64,000 bases of DNA from Streptomyces sp. NRRL F-5122 (GCF_001507435.1 NZ_LMWH01000194.1:1-64000), one strand, 5' to 3'; counted from the stretch's first letter, positions 53,250 through 62,270 are shown. Notes: generated by a model not told the origin, from the letters alone. Translations and numbers: made by a program.

Positions 53250-54614
53250 GTGAGCACAAAGGACCTCAGCAAGACCGCGTACGACCACCTGTGGATGCAC
53301 TTCACCCGCATGTCCTCGTACGAGAACGCGCCCGTCCCCACCATCGTCCGGGGCGAGGGCACCTACATCTACGACGACAAGGGCAAGCGTTACCTCGACG
53401 GTCTCGCCGGTCTGTTCGTGGTCCAGGCGGGCCACGGCCGCACCGAGTTGGCGGAGACGGCGTTCAAGCAGGCTCAGGAGCTGGCGTTCTTCCCCGTGTG
53501 GTCGTACGCCCACCCGAAGGCCGTGGAGCTGGCGGAACGTCTCGCCGACCAGGCACCCGGAGACCTGAACAAGGTCTTCTTCACCACCGGCGGCGGCGAG
53601 GCGGTCGAGACCGCCTGGAAGCTCGCCAAGCAGTACTTCAAGCTGGTCGGCAAGCCCACCAAGTACAAGGTCATCTCGCGTGCGGTCGCCTACCACGGCA
53701 CCCCGCAGGGCGCCCTGTCCATCACCGGACTGCCGGGACTGAAGGCCCCCTTCGAGCCGCTGGTCCCCGGCGCGCACAAGGTGCCGAACACCAACATCTA
53801 CCGCGCCCCGATCTTCGGTGACGACCCCGAGGCCTTCGGCCGCTGGGCCGCCGACCAGATCGAGCAGCAGATCCTCTTCGAGGGCCCGGACACGGTCGCC
53901 GCGGTCTTCCTTGAGCCCGTGCAGAACGCCGGCGGCTGTTTCCCGCCGCCGCCCGGGTACTTCCAGCGCGTCCGCGAGATCTGCGACCAGTACGACGTGC
54001 TGCTCGTGTCGGACGAGGTCATCTGCGCCTTCGGTCGCCTGGGCACGACGTTCGCCTGCGACAAGTTCGGCTACGTCCCGGACATGATCACCTGCGCCAA
54101 GGGCATGACCTCGGGCTACTCCCCGATCGGCGCGTGCATCGTCTCCGACCGCCTGGCCGAGCCGTTCTACAAGGGCGACAACACCTTCCTGCACGGCTAC
54201 ACCTTCGGCGGCCACCCGGTCTCCGCGGCCGTGGGCCTGGCCAACCTCGACCTGTTCGAGCGCGAGAAGCTCAACCAGCACGTGCTCGACAACGAGGCCG
54301 CCTTCCTGACGACCCTGCAGAAGCTGCACGACCTGCCGATCGTCGGAGACGTCCGCGGCAACGGCTTCTTCTACGGCATCGAACTCGTCAAGGACAAGGC
54401 GACCAAGGAGTCCTTCAACGAGGAGGAGACCGAGCGCGTCCTGTACGGCTTCCTGTCCAAGGCGCTGTTCGAGAACGGCCTGTACTGCCGGGCCGACGAC
54501 CGCGGCGACCCGGTCGTGCAGCTCGCCCCGCCGCTGATCTCCGACCAGCGGACGTTCGACGAGATCGAGCAGATCCTGCGCGCGACGCTGACGGAGGCCT
54601 GGACCAAGCTCTGA
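53250..54614 (+). CDS. Class III aminotransferase, putative putrescine/diamine or beta-alanine type
   Basis: A 454-residue PLP enzyme. It has FFTTGGGEAVETAWKLAKQY, VAYHGTPQGALSITGLPGLK, the cofactor aspartate in VLLVSDEVICAFGRLGTTFA and the Schiff-base lysine in MITCAKGMTSGYSPIGACIV. It resembles omega-amino acid:pyruvate and putrescine aminotransferases. It starts at GTG 53250, two bases after the AsnC stop, so the two genes are co-transcribed. With the divergent dehydrogenase it would turn a diamine into an amino acid such as GABA. Confidence 0.9.
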   Translation: MSTKDLSKTAYDHLWMHFTRMSSYENAPVPTIVRGEGTYIYDDKGKRYLDGLAGLFVVQAGHGRTELAETAFKQAQELAFFPVWSYAHPKAVELAERLADQAPGDLNKVFFTTGGGEAVETAWKLAKQYFKLVGKPTKYKVISRAVAYHGTPQGALSITGLPGLKAPFEPLVPGAHKVPNTNIYRAPIFGDDPEAFGRWAADQIEQQILFEGPDTVAAVFLEPVQNAGGCFPPPPGYFQRVREICDQYDVLLVSDEVICAFGRLGTTFACDKFGYVPDMITCAKGMTSGYSPIGACIVSDRLAEPFYKGDNTFLHGYTFGGHPVSAAVGLANLDLFEREKLNQHVLDNEAAFLTTLQKLHDLPIVGDVRGNGFFYGIELVKDKATKESFNEEETERVLYGFLSKALFENGLYCRADDRGDPVVQLAPPLISDQRTFDEIEQILRATLTEAWTKL

Positions 54615-54629
54615 GCCACCCGAGGCACA

Positions 54630-54649
54630 GATCATCCTTCTGGATGATC
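54630..54649 (+). terminator. Terminator hairpin after the aminotransferase
   Basis: GATCATCC (54630-54637) and GGATGATC (54642-54649) pair perfectly around TTCT, followed by AAAAACC. It lies 16 bases beyond the aminotransferase stop and forms a tandem with the larger hairpin just downstream. Confidence 0.6.
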
Positions 54650-54656
54650 AAAAACC

Positions 54657-54700
54657 GGCCCCGTACCGCCCGTTGGAGTGAGAAACGGCGGTACGGGGCC
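54657..54700. terminator. 14-bp stem terminator
   Basis: GGCCCCGTACCGCC (54657-54670) pairs perfectly with GGCGGTACGGGGCC (54687-54700), a strong intrinsic-type structure ending the AsnC-aminotransferase transcript. Confidence 0.8.
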
Positions 54701-54833
54701 GTCGCTGTCCGCGGCTTCCGGCGCAGTCTGCCTAGCGTGCCATGTGACCGATCGCTTCTGCCTTCGTTCCCCCGAACGGGTCCCCCGGACGGGGATCGGC
54801 ACGGGACTACGGATCTGAACCGAGGTGTACGCG

Positions 54834-55568
54834 ATGGTGACCCCGCCGGACAACGACGTGCTCTGGGCACGCGCTCTGCACTTCCAGCACAACGGCTCGC
54901 CCGCACTCTGCGGTGTCTCGCTGGGTGTACGCGAGGGCGAGATCTTCGCCGTCACGGGCCCCCGCGGCAGCGGCAAGACGACCCTCCTGCAGTGTCTGGC
55001 CGGGTTACTGCCCGTCCAGCGCGGTGAGGTCTGGTTCAACAGCACACCGGTGCACACCATGGGCGCGATCACCCGGGAGCGGCTGCGCCGGGACCGGTTC
55101 GGCTGGATCGATCCTGCACCTCTGCTCCTGCCCGAACTGAACGCCTGGGAGAACGCCGCTCTGCCGCTGATGCTGCGCGGCACGAGCCGGCGCCGGGCCA
55201 AGACCAGCGCCCTCGAGTGGCTGGAACGCCTCGACGTGGGCGACCGCGCCCGCAAGCGCCCCTACGAGCTCCCTCAGGCCGACCGGCAGCGGATCGCCGT
55301 CGCCCGGGCGCTCGCCTCGTGCCCGACCGTGCTCTTCGCGGACGAGCCGACCGCCTCGCTGCATCGCGCCGATGCCGGCCAGGTGCTGCGCACGCTCACC
55401 GCGGCGGCCCGCTCGCACGGCATCACCGTCGTACTGGCCACGCATCCGGCGGACGCCGTCGCGGTCGCCGACCGCACGATGTCCCTGCTGGACGGACGGC
55501 AGGTCAGGACCGTCCATCTGCCACCCGTCCCCGAGGAAGGCCGAGCGCCGTGCTCGCTCTCCGTCTAG
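54834..55568 (+). CDS. ABC transporter ATPase with degenerate signature
   Basis: A 244-residue ATPase of the LolD/FtsE-like type with Walker A GPRGSGKTT and Walker B VLFADEPTASLH. The signature, normally LSGGQ, reads YELPQADRQRIAVARALASC. The residue after Walker B is the usual glutamate, and a histidine follows in VVLATHPADAVAVAD. It probably forms a complex with the membrane protein encoded next. ATG 54834 has GAGG eight bases upstream; a GTG nine bases earlier is possible. The altered signature may weaken ATP hydrolysis. Confidence 0.85.
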   Translation: MVTPPDNDVLWARALHFQHNGSPALCGVSLGVREGEIFAVTGPRGSGKTTLLQCLAGLLPVQRGEVWFNSTPVHTMGAITRERLRRDRFGWIDPAPLLLPELNAWENAALPLMLRGTSRRRAKTSALEWLERLDVGDRARKRPYELPQADRQRIAVARALASCPTVLFADEPTASLHRADAGQVLRTLTAAARSHGITVVLATHPADAVAVADRTMSLLDGRQVRTVHLPPVPEEGRAPCSLSV

Positions 55569-56800
55569 CGCGCGGGGCCCACCCCCTGGTCCAGTTCCGT
55601 CGGCTCCTGGTCGCGGCGGCCTCGGCGGGTACGGGCTTCCTGCTGCTGTGCACGCTGGGATACGCGCTCGCGCATCCGGAGGCGTCGGCCGGTTCGGTAC
55701 AGCGGCTGGCCTGGTGCGCCGTGCCGACGGCCGCCACCGTGTACCTCGCGGTCACCGTCGCCCGTACGGACCCGGGGACCCGCCCTCGGTCGGGTCTCTC
55801 GACGATCGGTCTCGGCCCGGCGCGGCTGATGGCCCTCTCGGCGGTGACCACGGCCCTGTCGACCGTGCTCGGCTCGCTGCTCGCGCTGCTGGCCTTCCTG
55901 CACCTGCGCGGTGACCTGCCCGTACTTCGGTCGGACCGGACGGCCGCCGGATTCCTCGCCGCGGACCAGTCCCTGCCGCTGCCCGCCGTGCTGACCCTCC
56001 TCGTTCTGGTGCCGCTCGCCGCGTCCCTGGGCAGCGCCCTGGCCCTGCGCCCGAAGGACGGACGGGCGCGGCGGCCCGGGCGGACCGACACCGGCGCGCA
56101 GACCGCCGCCGAGTCCGGGGACGTGCCGGACGATCGGGCCCCGGACTCCCCCGACGAGATGTCCGTGCCGGACCTGCCGCTCGCTCCCCGGCCCGCCCCT
56201 GGCGGCCTCCCCTGGGGTGTGGCCACGCTCGCCGCGGGGCTCGCCGTGGAGACGCATGCGAGCGGGGGCGGTCAGCAACAGGGTCTGCATCTGCCCGGCG
56301 GTCTCGCGGGCGGACCCGCCGGGGTGCTGGCGGGCTGGGCGCTGACCGCGCTGGGGCTGGCGCTGGCCGGGCCCGCGCTCGCCTATCTGTGCGGTTCGCT
56401 GCTGCAGTCGATGAGTCCGGGGGCGGTGCGCCTGCTCGCCGGCCGCGGTCTGCAGGAGGAGGCGCGGCGGATCGGCCGTCCGCTCGGCGTGGTCTGCGCG
56501 GTGGCGTCGGCGGCCTACGCGACGGCGGCGCTGTACGGCGGCGCGGGCCCGTCCCTGGGGCCGCTCACCGTGCTCGGTGCCGTGCTCGTGGCGGGCTGCA
56601 CGCTCGCAACGCTGGCGACGGCGGCGGTCGAGGCGCGGCAGGACCGCGCCGACACGATCGCCGCACTCGTACGGCTGGGCGCGCCGGCCACCGTGCTGCG
56701 CACCGCGGCACTGCTGCGCGCGGGGGCGCTGGTGGTGGTGTTCGTGCCGGTGACATGGGTGGTCGCGGAGCTGGCGGCGATGCCGCTGACCCGTGGATAG
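55550..56800 (+). CDS. FtsX-like ABC transporter membrane subunit
   Basis: A 416-residue membrane protein with helices at about 20-42, 55-70, 85-110, 140-160, then a hydrophilic Asp/Pro-rich stretch, and further helices from about 225 to the end. The C-terminal part (IAALVRLGAPATVLRTAALL) resembles the FtsX/MacB permease end. The GTG at 55550 follows GAGGAAGG and overlaps the ATPase gene by 19 bases. No substrate-binding gene is adjacent, so export or mechanotransmission rather than import is more likely. Function unknown. Confidence 0.75.
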   Translation: MLALRLARGAHPLVQFRRLLVAAASAGTGFLLLCTLGYALAHPEASAGSVQRLAWCAVPTAATVYLAVTVARTDPGTRPRSGLSTIGLGPARLMALSAVTTALSTVLGSLLALLAFLHLRGDLPVLRSDRTAAGFLAADQSLPLPAVLTLLVLVPLAASLGSALALRPKDGRARRPGRTDTGAQTAAESGDVPDDRAPDSPDEMSVPDLPLAPRPAPGGLPWGVATLAAGLAVETHASGGGQQQGLHLPGGLAGGPAGVLAGWALTALGLALAGPALAYLCGSLLQSMSPGAVRLLAGRGLQEEARRIGRPLGVVCAVASAAYATAALYGGAGPSLGPLTVLGAVLVAGCTLATLATAAVEARQDRADTIAALVRLGAPATVLRTAALLRAGALVVVFVPVTWVVAELAAMPLTRG

Positions 56801-56921
56801 GGCCGGCGCGCTGGTCCTTCGAGAGCCGGCTGGGAATCACCCGGGCCGGCGGCGATGACTTTCAGGACGGTTCGCGGTCCATGACTGCGTAGGACCCGCA
56901 CACCACCGGGAGAGAGTGCTC

Positions 56922-57329
56922 ATGTACCAGCAAATGATCTTCGTGAACCTGCCCGTCGCCGACGTCGACACGTCGAAGAAGTTCTTCACGGAGCTGGGCT
57001 ACACGATCAATCCGCAGTTCACGACGGACGACTGCGCATGCGTCGTCATCAGCGACACCGTCATCGCGATGCTGCTGAGCAAGCGGCGCTACGCCGACTT
57101 CACACAGAAGGAGATCGCGGACGCCACGAAGACCAGCGAGGTGCTGCTCTGCCTGAGCGCCGAAAGCCGGGCGAAGGTCGACGAACTGGTCGACCGGGCG
57201 CTCGCGGCGGGCGGCTCCGGCTCCCGTGAGGCGGTCGACCACGGCTATATGTACGGCCGCGCGTTCGACGACCTGGACGGCCACACCTGGGAGGTCATGT
57301 GGATGGACCCGGCGGCCGTGCAGGGCTGA
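56922..57329 (+). CDS. VOC-superfamily (glyoxalase-like) protein
   Basis: A 135-residue protein of the vicinal-oxygen-chelate fold, with paired beta-alpha-beta-beta-beta units. It begins MIFVNLPVADVDTSKKFFTE and ends FDDLDGHTWEVMWMDP, both diagnostic of the PhnB/bleomycin-resistance-like branch. It may bind a metal or small molecule. ATG 56922 has GGGAGAGA upstream. It stands alone between the ABC genes and the LAETG protein gene. Confidence 0.88.
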   Translation: MYQQMIFVNLPVADVDTSKKFFTELGYTINPQFTTDDCACVVISDTVIAMLLSKRRYADFTQKEIADATKTSEVLLCLSAESRAKVDELVDRALAAGGSGSREAVDHGYMYGRAFDDLDGHTWEVMWMDPAAVQG

Positions 57330-57554
57330 GCGGGCGTCGCCGAACGGCGTACGACTGCGGGGGGCTTGAGGGCGTGTCGGCGGGGTTCAAACGCCGGAAT
57401 GGTTAACGAGAGTGTAAAGGCGACGGTCATGCCGGACATCGGCGTTGACAGCACTTACCCGCCCCTTATAGACCTGTGAGTCTCTTGGGATTGCTGTTGT
57501 TGCAGCAACAGCCCCTGGAACCCCCCGCAGTTGCGCATCCCGCGAAGGGCAATC

Positions 57555-58235
57555 GTGTCCATATCCTCCCGCACCGCTCGAACGGTGCGCATCCTCGGCG
57601 TCGCATCCGCCACCGCCGCGCTCGCTCTCGGCGCCGCCGGCAACGCGCTCGCCTGCAACATCCGTGACTTCTCGGCCGTCGCGTCCTGCGACGACAACGG
57701 GAAGGGCCTCATCACCGTCAAGGACATCGACTCCTCCGGCAAGACCGCGACCGTCACGGTCTACCTGGAGTCGAACGGCGCAGACGCCAAGCAGATCGGT
57801 GAGCAGACCGTCAACGGCACCAAGGAGGGCGCGACCATCACGTTCTCCGAGGACTGGGCGGCCAACTCCCAGTACCGCGTGCACGTGAAGGTCAACGGCC
57901 TCGTCGACGAGGACATCAAGCCGCTCCTGACCACGCCGGGCAAGGCGTGCCAGACGGCCGAGACGACGCCGCCGGCGTCCGACACCCCGACCCCGTCGGC
58001 GCCCGCATCTCCGTCCGATTCCGCCGCCCCTTCGGCGTCGGCGTCGGACAGCGCGGCTCCGGTTCCGGCCGGGGACAACTCGCCCTCGCCCGCGGCCGGT
58101 ACCTCGAACCTCGCTGAGACCGGTGCCAGCTCCAGCACGCCCATGATCGCCGGGATCGCCGGTGGTCTGGTCGTCATCGGCGGTGGCGCGGTGTTCTTCG
58201 GCATGCGCCGTCGCAGCGCGTCGAAGGTCGGCTGA
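57555..58235 (+). CDS. LAETG-anchored cell-wall protein
   Basis: A 226-residue surface protein. The signal peptide ([24 protein letters not shown]) is followed by an extracellular domain with two cysteine positions (ALACN, VASCDD), a Ser/Pro-rich stalk from about 145 and the sorting signal LAETG near residue 186. A hydrophobic helix and the basic tail [10 protein letters not shown] complete it. LAxTG is recognised by class E sortases, which attach proteins to peptidoglycan in Streptomyces; that sortase is not in this window. GTG 57555 has GAAGGG upstream; a TTG at 57531 is also in frame. Confidence 0.88.
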   Translation: MSISSRTARTVRILGVASATAALALGAAGNALACNIRDFSAVASCDDNGKGLITVKDIDSSGKTATVTVYLESNGADAKQIGEQTVNGTKEGATITFSEDWAANSQYRVHVKVNGLVDEDIKPLLTTPGKACQTAETTPPASDTPTPSAPASPSDSAAPSASASDSAAPVPAGDNSPSPAAGTSNLAETGASSSTPMIAGIAGGLVVIGGGAVFFGMRRRSASKVG

Positions 58236-58255
58236 CGCCTCCACGAGGCGCGTAC

Positions 58256-58295
58256 GCACAAAGGCCCGTCCCCTGCCGGGGGCGGGCCTTTGTGC
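58256..58295. terminator. Bidirectional terminator hairpin
   Basis: GCACAAAGGCCCG (58256-58268) pairs perfectly with CGGGCCTTTGTGC (58283-58295). It lies between the convergent LAETG gene and the thiamine ABC ATPase gene, and can end both. Confidence 0.88.
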
Positions 58296-58316
58296 ATGCC
58301 CGAACGTGCGGTCGCC

Positions 58317-59348
58317 CTAGACGCCGGAAGAGCCCCCGAGGACGACGACTTCGGCCGCGTCGAAGACGACACCGACCTCGTCCCCGGGCTCCGGTGCGGT
58401 GCGCAGTGGGCATGCCGCCTCCAACCCGGGGGCCTGCTCGGGCCGGAGGTGCACCGCGACATGGGTTCCGCGGAAGGTGCGCGCGGCCACGGTGCAGCGC
58501 AGTCCGTCGGAGGCGTCGACGAGCCGTACCCCGGCAGGCCGGACAAGCAGTGTGCCCGGTCCCTGCGGTGAGCCCTCCGGAACGGGGAGCTTGCCCCACG
58601 GTGTGTCCGCCGCCTGGCCGGTGACGGTCGCCGCCACCACGTTGCCGAACCCGAGGAAGCGCGCGACGAACTCGTCCGCGGGCCGTTGCCAGACCTCAAG
58701 AGGGCTGCCGGACTGGGCGATCCGCCCGTCGCGCATCACGACCACCCGGTCGGCGAGTGCAAAAGCCTCGCCCTGGTCGTGGGTGACGGCGAGCACGGTC
58801 GTGCCCAAGCGCCCGAAGAGCTCCCGCAGTTCCACCACCAGGCGTTCACGCAGCGACCGGTCGAGCTGTCCCAGCGGTTCGTCCAGCATCAGCAGCCGGG
58901 GCCCGGGCGCGAGGGCCCGGGCGAGCGCGACCCTCTGCTGCTCCCCTCCGGAGAGCGAGGCGACGGCCCTGCGCGCGGCCCCGGGCAGCCCGACGAGGTC
59001 GAGCAACTCCGCGACCCTGGCCTCCTGCTCGCCGCGCGCGGCACCGTGCATACGGAGTCCGAAGGCGACGTTCCCGCCCACGTCCCGCTGCGGGAAGAGC
59101 TGATGGTCCTGGAACATCAGGCCCACTCCGCGCCGGTGCACGGGTGTCCCTTCCAGATCACGACCCTCGAGGAACACCCGCCCGCCGTCCAGGGGTTGAA
59201 GCCCCGCCACGGTCCGCAGCAGTGTCGACTTGCCGCTTCCGCTCGGTCCGAGCACGCAGACGATCTCGCGCTCGGCGACCTCGAGGCCGACCCGGTCGAG
59301 TGCCGCGCGCCCCGCGAAACGTACGGTCGCCTCCTCAAGCTTGAGCAT
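58317..59348 (-). CDS. Thiamine ABC importer ATPase
   Basis: A 343-residue importer ATPase with Walker A GPSGSGKST, signature LSGGEQQRVALARAL and Walker B LLMLDEPLGQLD. A switch histidine is in VTHDQGEAFALAD, and a C-terminal TOBE-like domain follows. It is the last gene of a binding protein-permease-ATPase operon governed by a TPP riboswitch, so it should power uptake of thiamine or a precursor. ATG 59348 lies two bases beyond the permease stop (59351). The family is close to ThiQ/FbpC. Confidence 0.88.
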   Translation of the reverse strand: MLKLEEATVRFAGRAALDRVGLEVAEREIVCVLGPSGSGKSTLLRTVAGLQPLDGGRVFLEGRDLEGTPVHRRGVGLMFQDHQLFPQRDVGGNVAFGLRMHGAARGEQEARVAELLDLVGLPGAARRAVASLSGGEQQRVALARALAPGPRLLMLDEPLGQLDRSLRERLVVELRELFGRLGTTVLAVTHDQGEAFALADRVVVMRDGRIAQSGSPLEVWQRPADEFVARFLGFGNVVAATVTGQAADTPWGKLPVPEGSPQGPGTLLVRPAGVRLVDASDGLRCTVAARTFRGTHVAVHLRPEQAPGLEAACPLRTAPEPGDEVGVVFDAAEVVVLGGSSGV

Positions 59349-59350
59349 CG

Positions 59351-61012
59351 TCAGAACTCCCCCGTCCGATCCGTCCGCAGCCTCTCCAGGACCAGCAGCG
59401 CCACCGCGCACACCACCATCAGAATCGTCGAAAGGGCCATGGCCTGGCCGTAGTTGAGATCACCGGGCCGTCCGAGCAGGCGGGCCACGGCGACGGGGAG
59501 CGTCGGATTGTCGGGCCGCGCGATGAACACCGTCGCCCCGAACTCGCCCAGCGACACGGCGAACGCGAACCCGGCCGCGACCAGCAGCGCCCGTCGCACG
59601 ATCGGCAGGTCGACCTCCCGCCACACCCGCCACGGCGAGGCCCCGAGCACGGCCGCGGCCTCCCGCAGCCGTTCGTCCACCGCCCGCAGGACGGGCAGCA
59701 TCGTGCGTACGACGAAGGGGGCGCCCACCAGCGCCTGTGCGAGCGGCACCAGGATCCAGGAACCGCGCAGATCCAGTGGCGGCCTGTCGAGGGTGATCAG
59801 GAATCCGAAGCCCACGGTCACGGCGGACACGCCCAGCGGCAGCATGAGCAGGGCGTCGAACGCCCGCACGAGGCGGCCGGCGTCCCGACGGGCCAGGGCC
59901 GCGGCGGCGAGCGAGCCGATCAGCACGGCGATCACCGTGGCCACCGCGGCGTATCGCAGCGAGTTGCCGATGGCCTCGATCGGAGCGACCAGGAAGGTGC
60001 CGCCGTCGTCGCGTGTCAGCGCCCTGTAGTACGCGAACCGGGGCGCGTCGAGGGATCGTTGCACCAGGACGGCGAGCGGCAGCACGAGCAAAACGGCCAC
60101 CGTGACGAGAACTGCGCCGAGCAGCGCCCGCTGCGCCGCGCCGCGCGGCCTGCGCGCCGTGAGGGAGGCGTCGACCAGCCGCAGCGCGCTCTCCCGGCGG
60201 CGCACGGTCCAGGCGTGCAGCACGAGGATCGCTCCCACCGCCGCGAACTGGAGCAGCGTGAGCACGGCGGCCGTGGACAGGTCGAAGATCTCCGAGGTCT
60301 GCCGGTAGATCTCCACCTCCAGCGTGGAGAAGGTGGGGCCGCCGAGGATCTGCACCACGCCGAACGAGGTGAAGGTGAACAGGAACACCATCAGGGCGGC
60401 GGCCGCCACGGCCGGGCCCAGCGCGGGCAGCGTCACCCTCCGCCAGGCCGCGAGCCGGGAGGCGCCGAGCATCCGGGCCGCCTCCTCCTGGCGCGGATCG
60501 AGCTGTGCCCACAGACCGCCCACCGTGCGCACCACGACCGCGTAGTTGAAGAAGACATGGGCCAGCAGAATGGCCCATACGGTCGTGTCGAGCCGCAGAC
60601 CCCACAGGTCGTCGAGGAGTCCGCCACGCCCGACGAGCGCCAGGAAGGCGGTGCCGACGACGACGGTCGGCAGCACGAACGGGACCGTGACGACGGCCCG
60701 CAGCACGTCCTTGCCGGGGAAGTCCAGGCGCGCGAAGACATAGGCGCCGGGGAGCGCGACCAGCAGCGTGAGGGCGGTGGAGGCGAGCGCCTGCCAGGTC
60801 GTGAACCACAGCACATGCCGGATGTCGGGCTGGGCGAGCACCTCGGCGAGACGCCCGAACCGCCAGGTCCCGTCGACGTGCAGGCCGCGCGCGACGATCG
60901 CGGCGACGGGATAGGCGAAGAAGACCGCGAAGAACGCGACGGGCAGGGCCATCAGCCCGAGCCGCGCCGCGCTCCCGCGGGCTCCCGGGGCCGTCTCGGC
61001 GGCCTCGCTCAC
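59351..61012 (-). CDS. Thiamine ABC importer permease (double-length ThiP type)
   Basis: A 553-residue membrane protein made of two fused permease halves, with about 12 helices. It has two EAA loops: EEAARMLGASRLAAWRRVTL and REAAAVLGASPWRVWREVDL. This doubled form is that of ThiP and FbpB. It overlaps the binding-protein gene by four bases (GTGA), so its start is the GTG at 61012. It probably forms the channel for thiamine delivered by the upstream lipoprotein. Confidence 0.9.
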   Translation of the reverse strand: MSEAAETAPGARGSAARLGLMALPVAFFAVFFAYPVAAIVARGLHVDGTWRFGRLAEVLAQPDIRHVLWFTTWQALASTALTLLVALPGAYVFARLDFPGKDVLRAVVTVPFVLPTVVVGTAFLALVGRGGLLDDLWGLRLDTTVWAILLAHVFFNYAVVVRTVGGLWAQLDPRQEEAARMLGASRLAAWRRVTLPALGPAVAAAALMVFLFTFTSFGVVQILGGPTFSTLEVEIYRQTSEIFDLSTAAVLTLLQFAAVGAILVLHAWTVRRRESALRLVDASLTARRPRGAAQRALLGAVLVTVAVLLVLPLAVLVQRSLDAPRFAYYRALTRDDGGTFLVAPIEAIGNSLRYAAVATVIAVLIGSLAAAALARRDAGRLVRAFDALLMLPLGVSAVTVGFGFLITLDRPPLDLRGSWILVPLAQALVGAPFVVRTMLPVLRAVDERLREAAAVLGASPWRVWREVDLPIVRRALLVAAGFAFAVSLGEFGATVFIARPDNPTLPVAVARLLGRPGDLNYGQAMALSTILMVVCAVALLVLERLRTDRTGEF

Positions 61013-62094
61013 TTCAGTACGAGCGACGTCCACGACTTGACCCACTGGTCACGGTTGGCGGCGATCAGGTCCGGGGCCATGGTCTCGGGGTCCGTGGCCG
61101 CGGGACCGTACTCGGTGAACTCGGCCGGCACCTTCGCGCCCTGGACCACCGGGTACACGAACATGTTGAGCGGCATGTCCTCCTGGAACGTCCTGCCGAT
61201 CAGGAAGTCGACGAACGCCTTGGCGCCCTTGGTGTTGCGGGCGTTGCTCAGCACGCCCGCGAACTCGATCTGACGGAAGCAGGTGCCGGTCGCGACGCCG
61301 GTCGGCGCCGTCTTGGGCCGCGGCTGGGCGTAGACGACCTCGGCGGGCGGCGAGGACGCGTACGACACGACGAGCGGCCGGTCGCCACCCGCCTTCCTGC
61401 CCCCTGCCGAACCGGAGAACTCCTGGTCGTACGCCTGCTCCCAGCCGTCGACCACCTTGACGCCGTTGGCCTTGAGCTTCTTCCAGTAGTCCGGCCAGCC
61501 GGTGGCGCCGTACTCGGCGGCGGTGCCCAGCAGGAAGCCGAGGCCGGGCGAGGACGTGGAGGCGTTCTCGGTGACGAGGAGGTTCTTGTACGCGGGCTTC
61601 GTCAGGTCGTCGAAGGAGGCCGGCGGGGTCAGCTTGTGGTCGGCGAAGTACTTCTTGTCGTAGTTGACGCAGATGTCGCCGTAGTCGATCGGGGTCACCC
61701 GGTGCTTGTCCTTGTCGAGCTGGAACCCGGCTCCCACCTGGTCGAGCCCCTTGGCCTCGTACGGCTGGAACAGCCCGTTGTCGAGTGCCCGCGACAGCAG
61801 GGTGTTGTCGACGCCGAAGAAGACGTCGCCCTGCGGATTGTCCTTGGTGAGGATCGCCTTGTTGACGGCCTGCCCGGCGTCGCCGTCCTTGAGGACCTTG
61901 ACCTTGTAACCGGACTCCCGCTCGAAGGCCGAGACGACGCTCTTGGAGGCGGCCCACGAGTCGTGGCTGACGAGGGTCACGGTCCTGGAGTCGCCGCCGC
62001 TCCCGCTCGCGGAGCCGGACGAGCCGCACGCGGACAACGTGACCATGCCCAGCCCGACGACCGCGGCCGCGAACCGCTTACCGGTGATGCTCAC
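61009..62094 (-). CDS. Thiamine-binding lipoprotein (ThiB-like)
   Basis: A 361-residue extracytoplasmic binding protein. The lipobox is LSAC after a hydrophobic signal. The mature domain starts with VTLVSHDSWAASKSVVSAFE and includes DVFFGVDNTLLSRALDNGLF and ITPIDYGDICVNYDKKYF-like segments (here VTPIDYGDICVNYD), typical of ThiB/TbpA. It captures thiamine outside the membrane for the permease-ATPase pair. It starts at a GTG at 62094 with AGGAGG nine bases upstream, inside a TPP-riboswitch leader. Confidence 0.9.
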   Translation of the reverse strand: MSITGKRFAAAVVGLGMVTLSACGSSGSASGSGGDSRTVTLVSHDSWAASKSVVSAFERESGYKVKVLKDGDAGQAVNKAILTKDNPQGDVFFGVDNTLLSRALDNGLFQPYEAKGLDQVGAGFQLDKDKHRVTPIDYGDICVNYDKKYFADHKLTPPASFDDLTKPAYKNLLVTENASTSSPGLGFLLGTAAEYGATGWPDYWKKLKANGVKVVDGWEQAYDQEFSGSAGGRKAGGDRPLVVSYASSPPAEVVYAQPRPKTAPTGVATGTCFRQIEFAGVLSNARNTKGAKAFVDFLIGRTFQEDMPLNMFVYPVVQGAKVPAEFTEYGPAATDPETMAPDLIAANRDQWVKSWTSLVLK

Positions 62095-62100
62095 TGAATT

Positions 62101-62120
62101 TTCCTCCTGGGGTGTCCAGG
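62101..62120 (-). promoter_or_regulatory. Ribosome-site hairpin of the thiamine operon
   Basis: On the minus strand TCCTGG pairs with CCAGGA around ACACC, covering part of the AGGAGG ribosome site (about 62103-62119). It may be the switch element by which the upstream TPP aptamer controls translation. Confidence 0.55.
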
Positions 62121-62130
62121 AAGAGACGCG

Positions 62131-62164
62131 GCCCTGCCCGGGACCTTTCGGATCCGGGCAGGGC
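62131..62164 (-). terminator. Hairpin between TPP aptamer and ribosome site
   Basis: GCCCTGCCCGG (62131-62141) pairs with CCGGGCAGGGC (62154-62164) in the leader of the thiamine operon, 20 bases after the aptamer. It could be an intrinsic-type terminator or a spacer stem of the expression platform. No T-run follows on the minus strand. Confidence 0.6.
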
Positions 62165-62183
62165 GCAACAGCTCGAGTGAAGA

Positions 62184-62270
62184 CCGAACTTCCTACCCAG
62201 AATGACCTGGGCGAGGTTCAGAGGGTCTGCGGGCTCTCCCGCACTCTCAGCGCTGTGGCGCTCCCCTGTC
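62184..62270 (-). ncRNA. TPP (THI-box) riboswitch
   Basis: The minus strand from 62270 reads ACAGGGGAGCGCC, then GCTGAGAGTGCGGG, GACCCTCTGAACCT and TGGGTAGGAAG. These are the conserved THI-box elements in order: GGGGAGC, CTGAGA, GACCC..GAACCTG and GGGTA. It lies in the 5' leader of a binding protein-permease-ATPase operon and identifies thiamine as the probable substrate. Binding of thiamine pyrophosphate should switch the operon off. Aptamer ends are approximate. Confidence 0.93.

Noticed and set aside
58317..62094. Iron(III) ABC transporter (FbpABC type)
   Set aside because: The doubled permease fits either family, but the TPP riboswitch in the leader points to thiamine.
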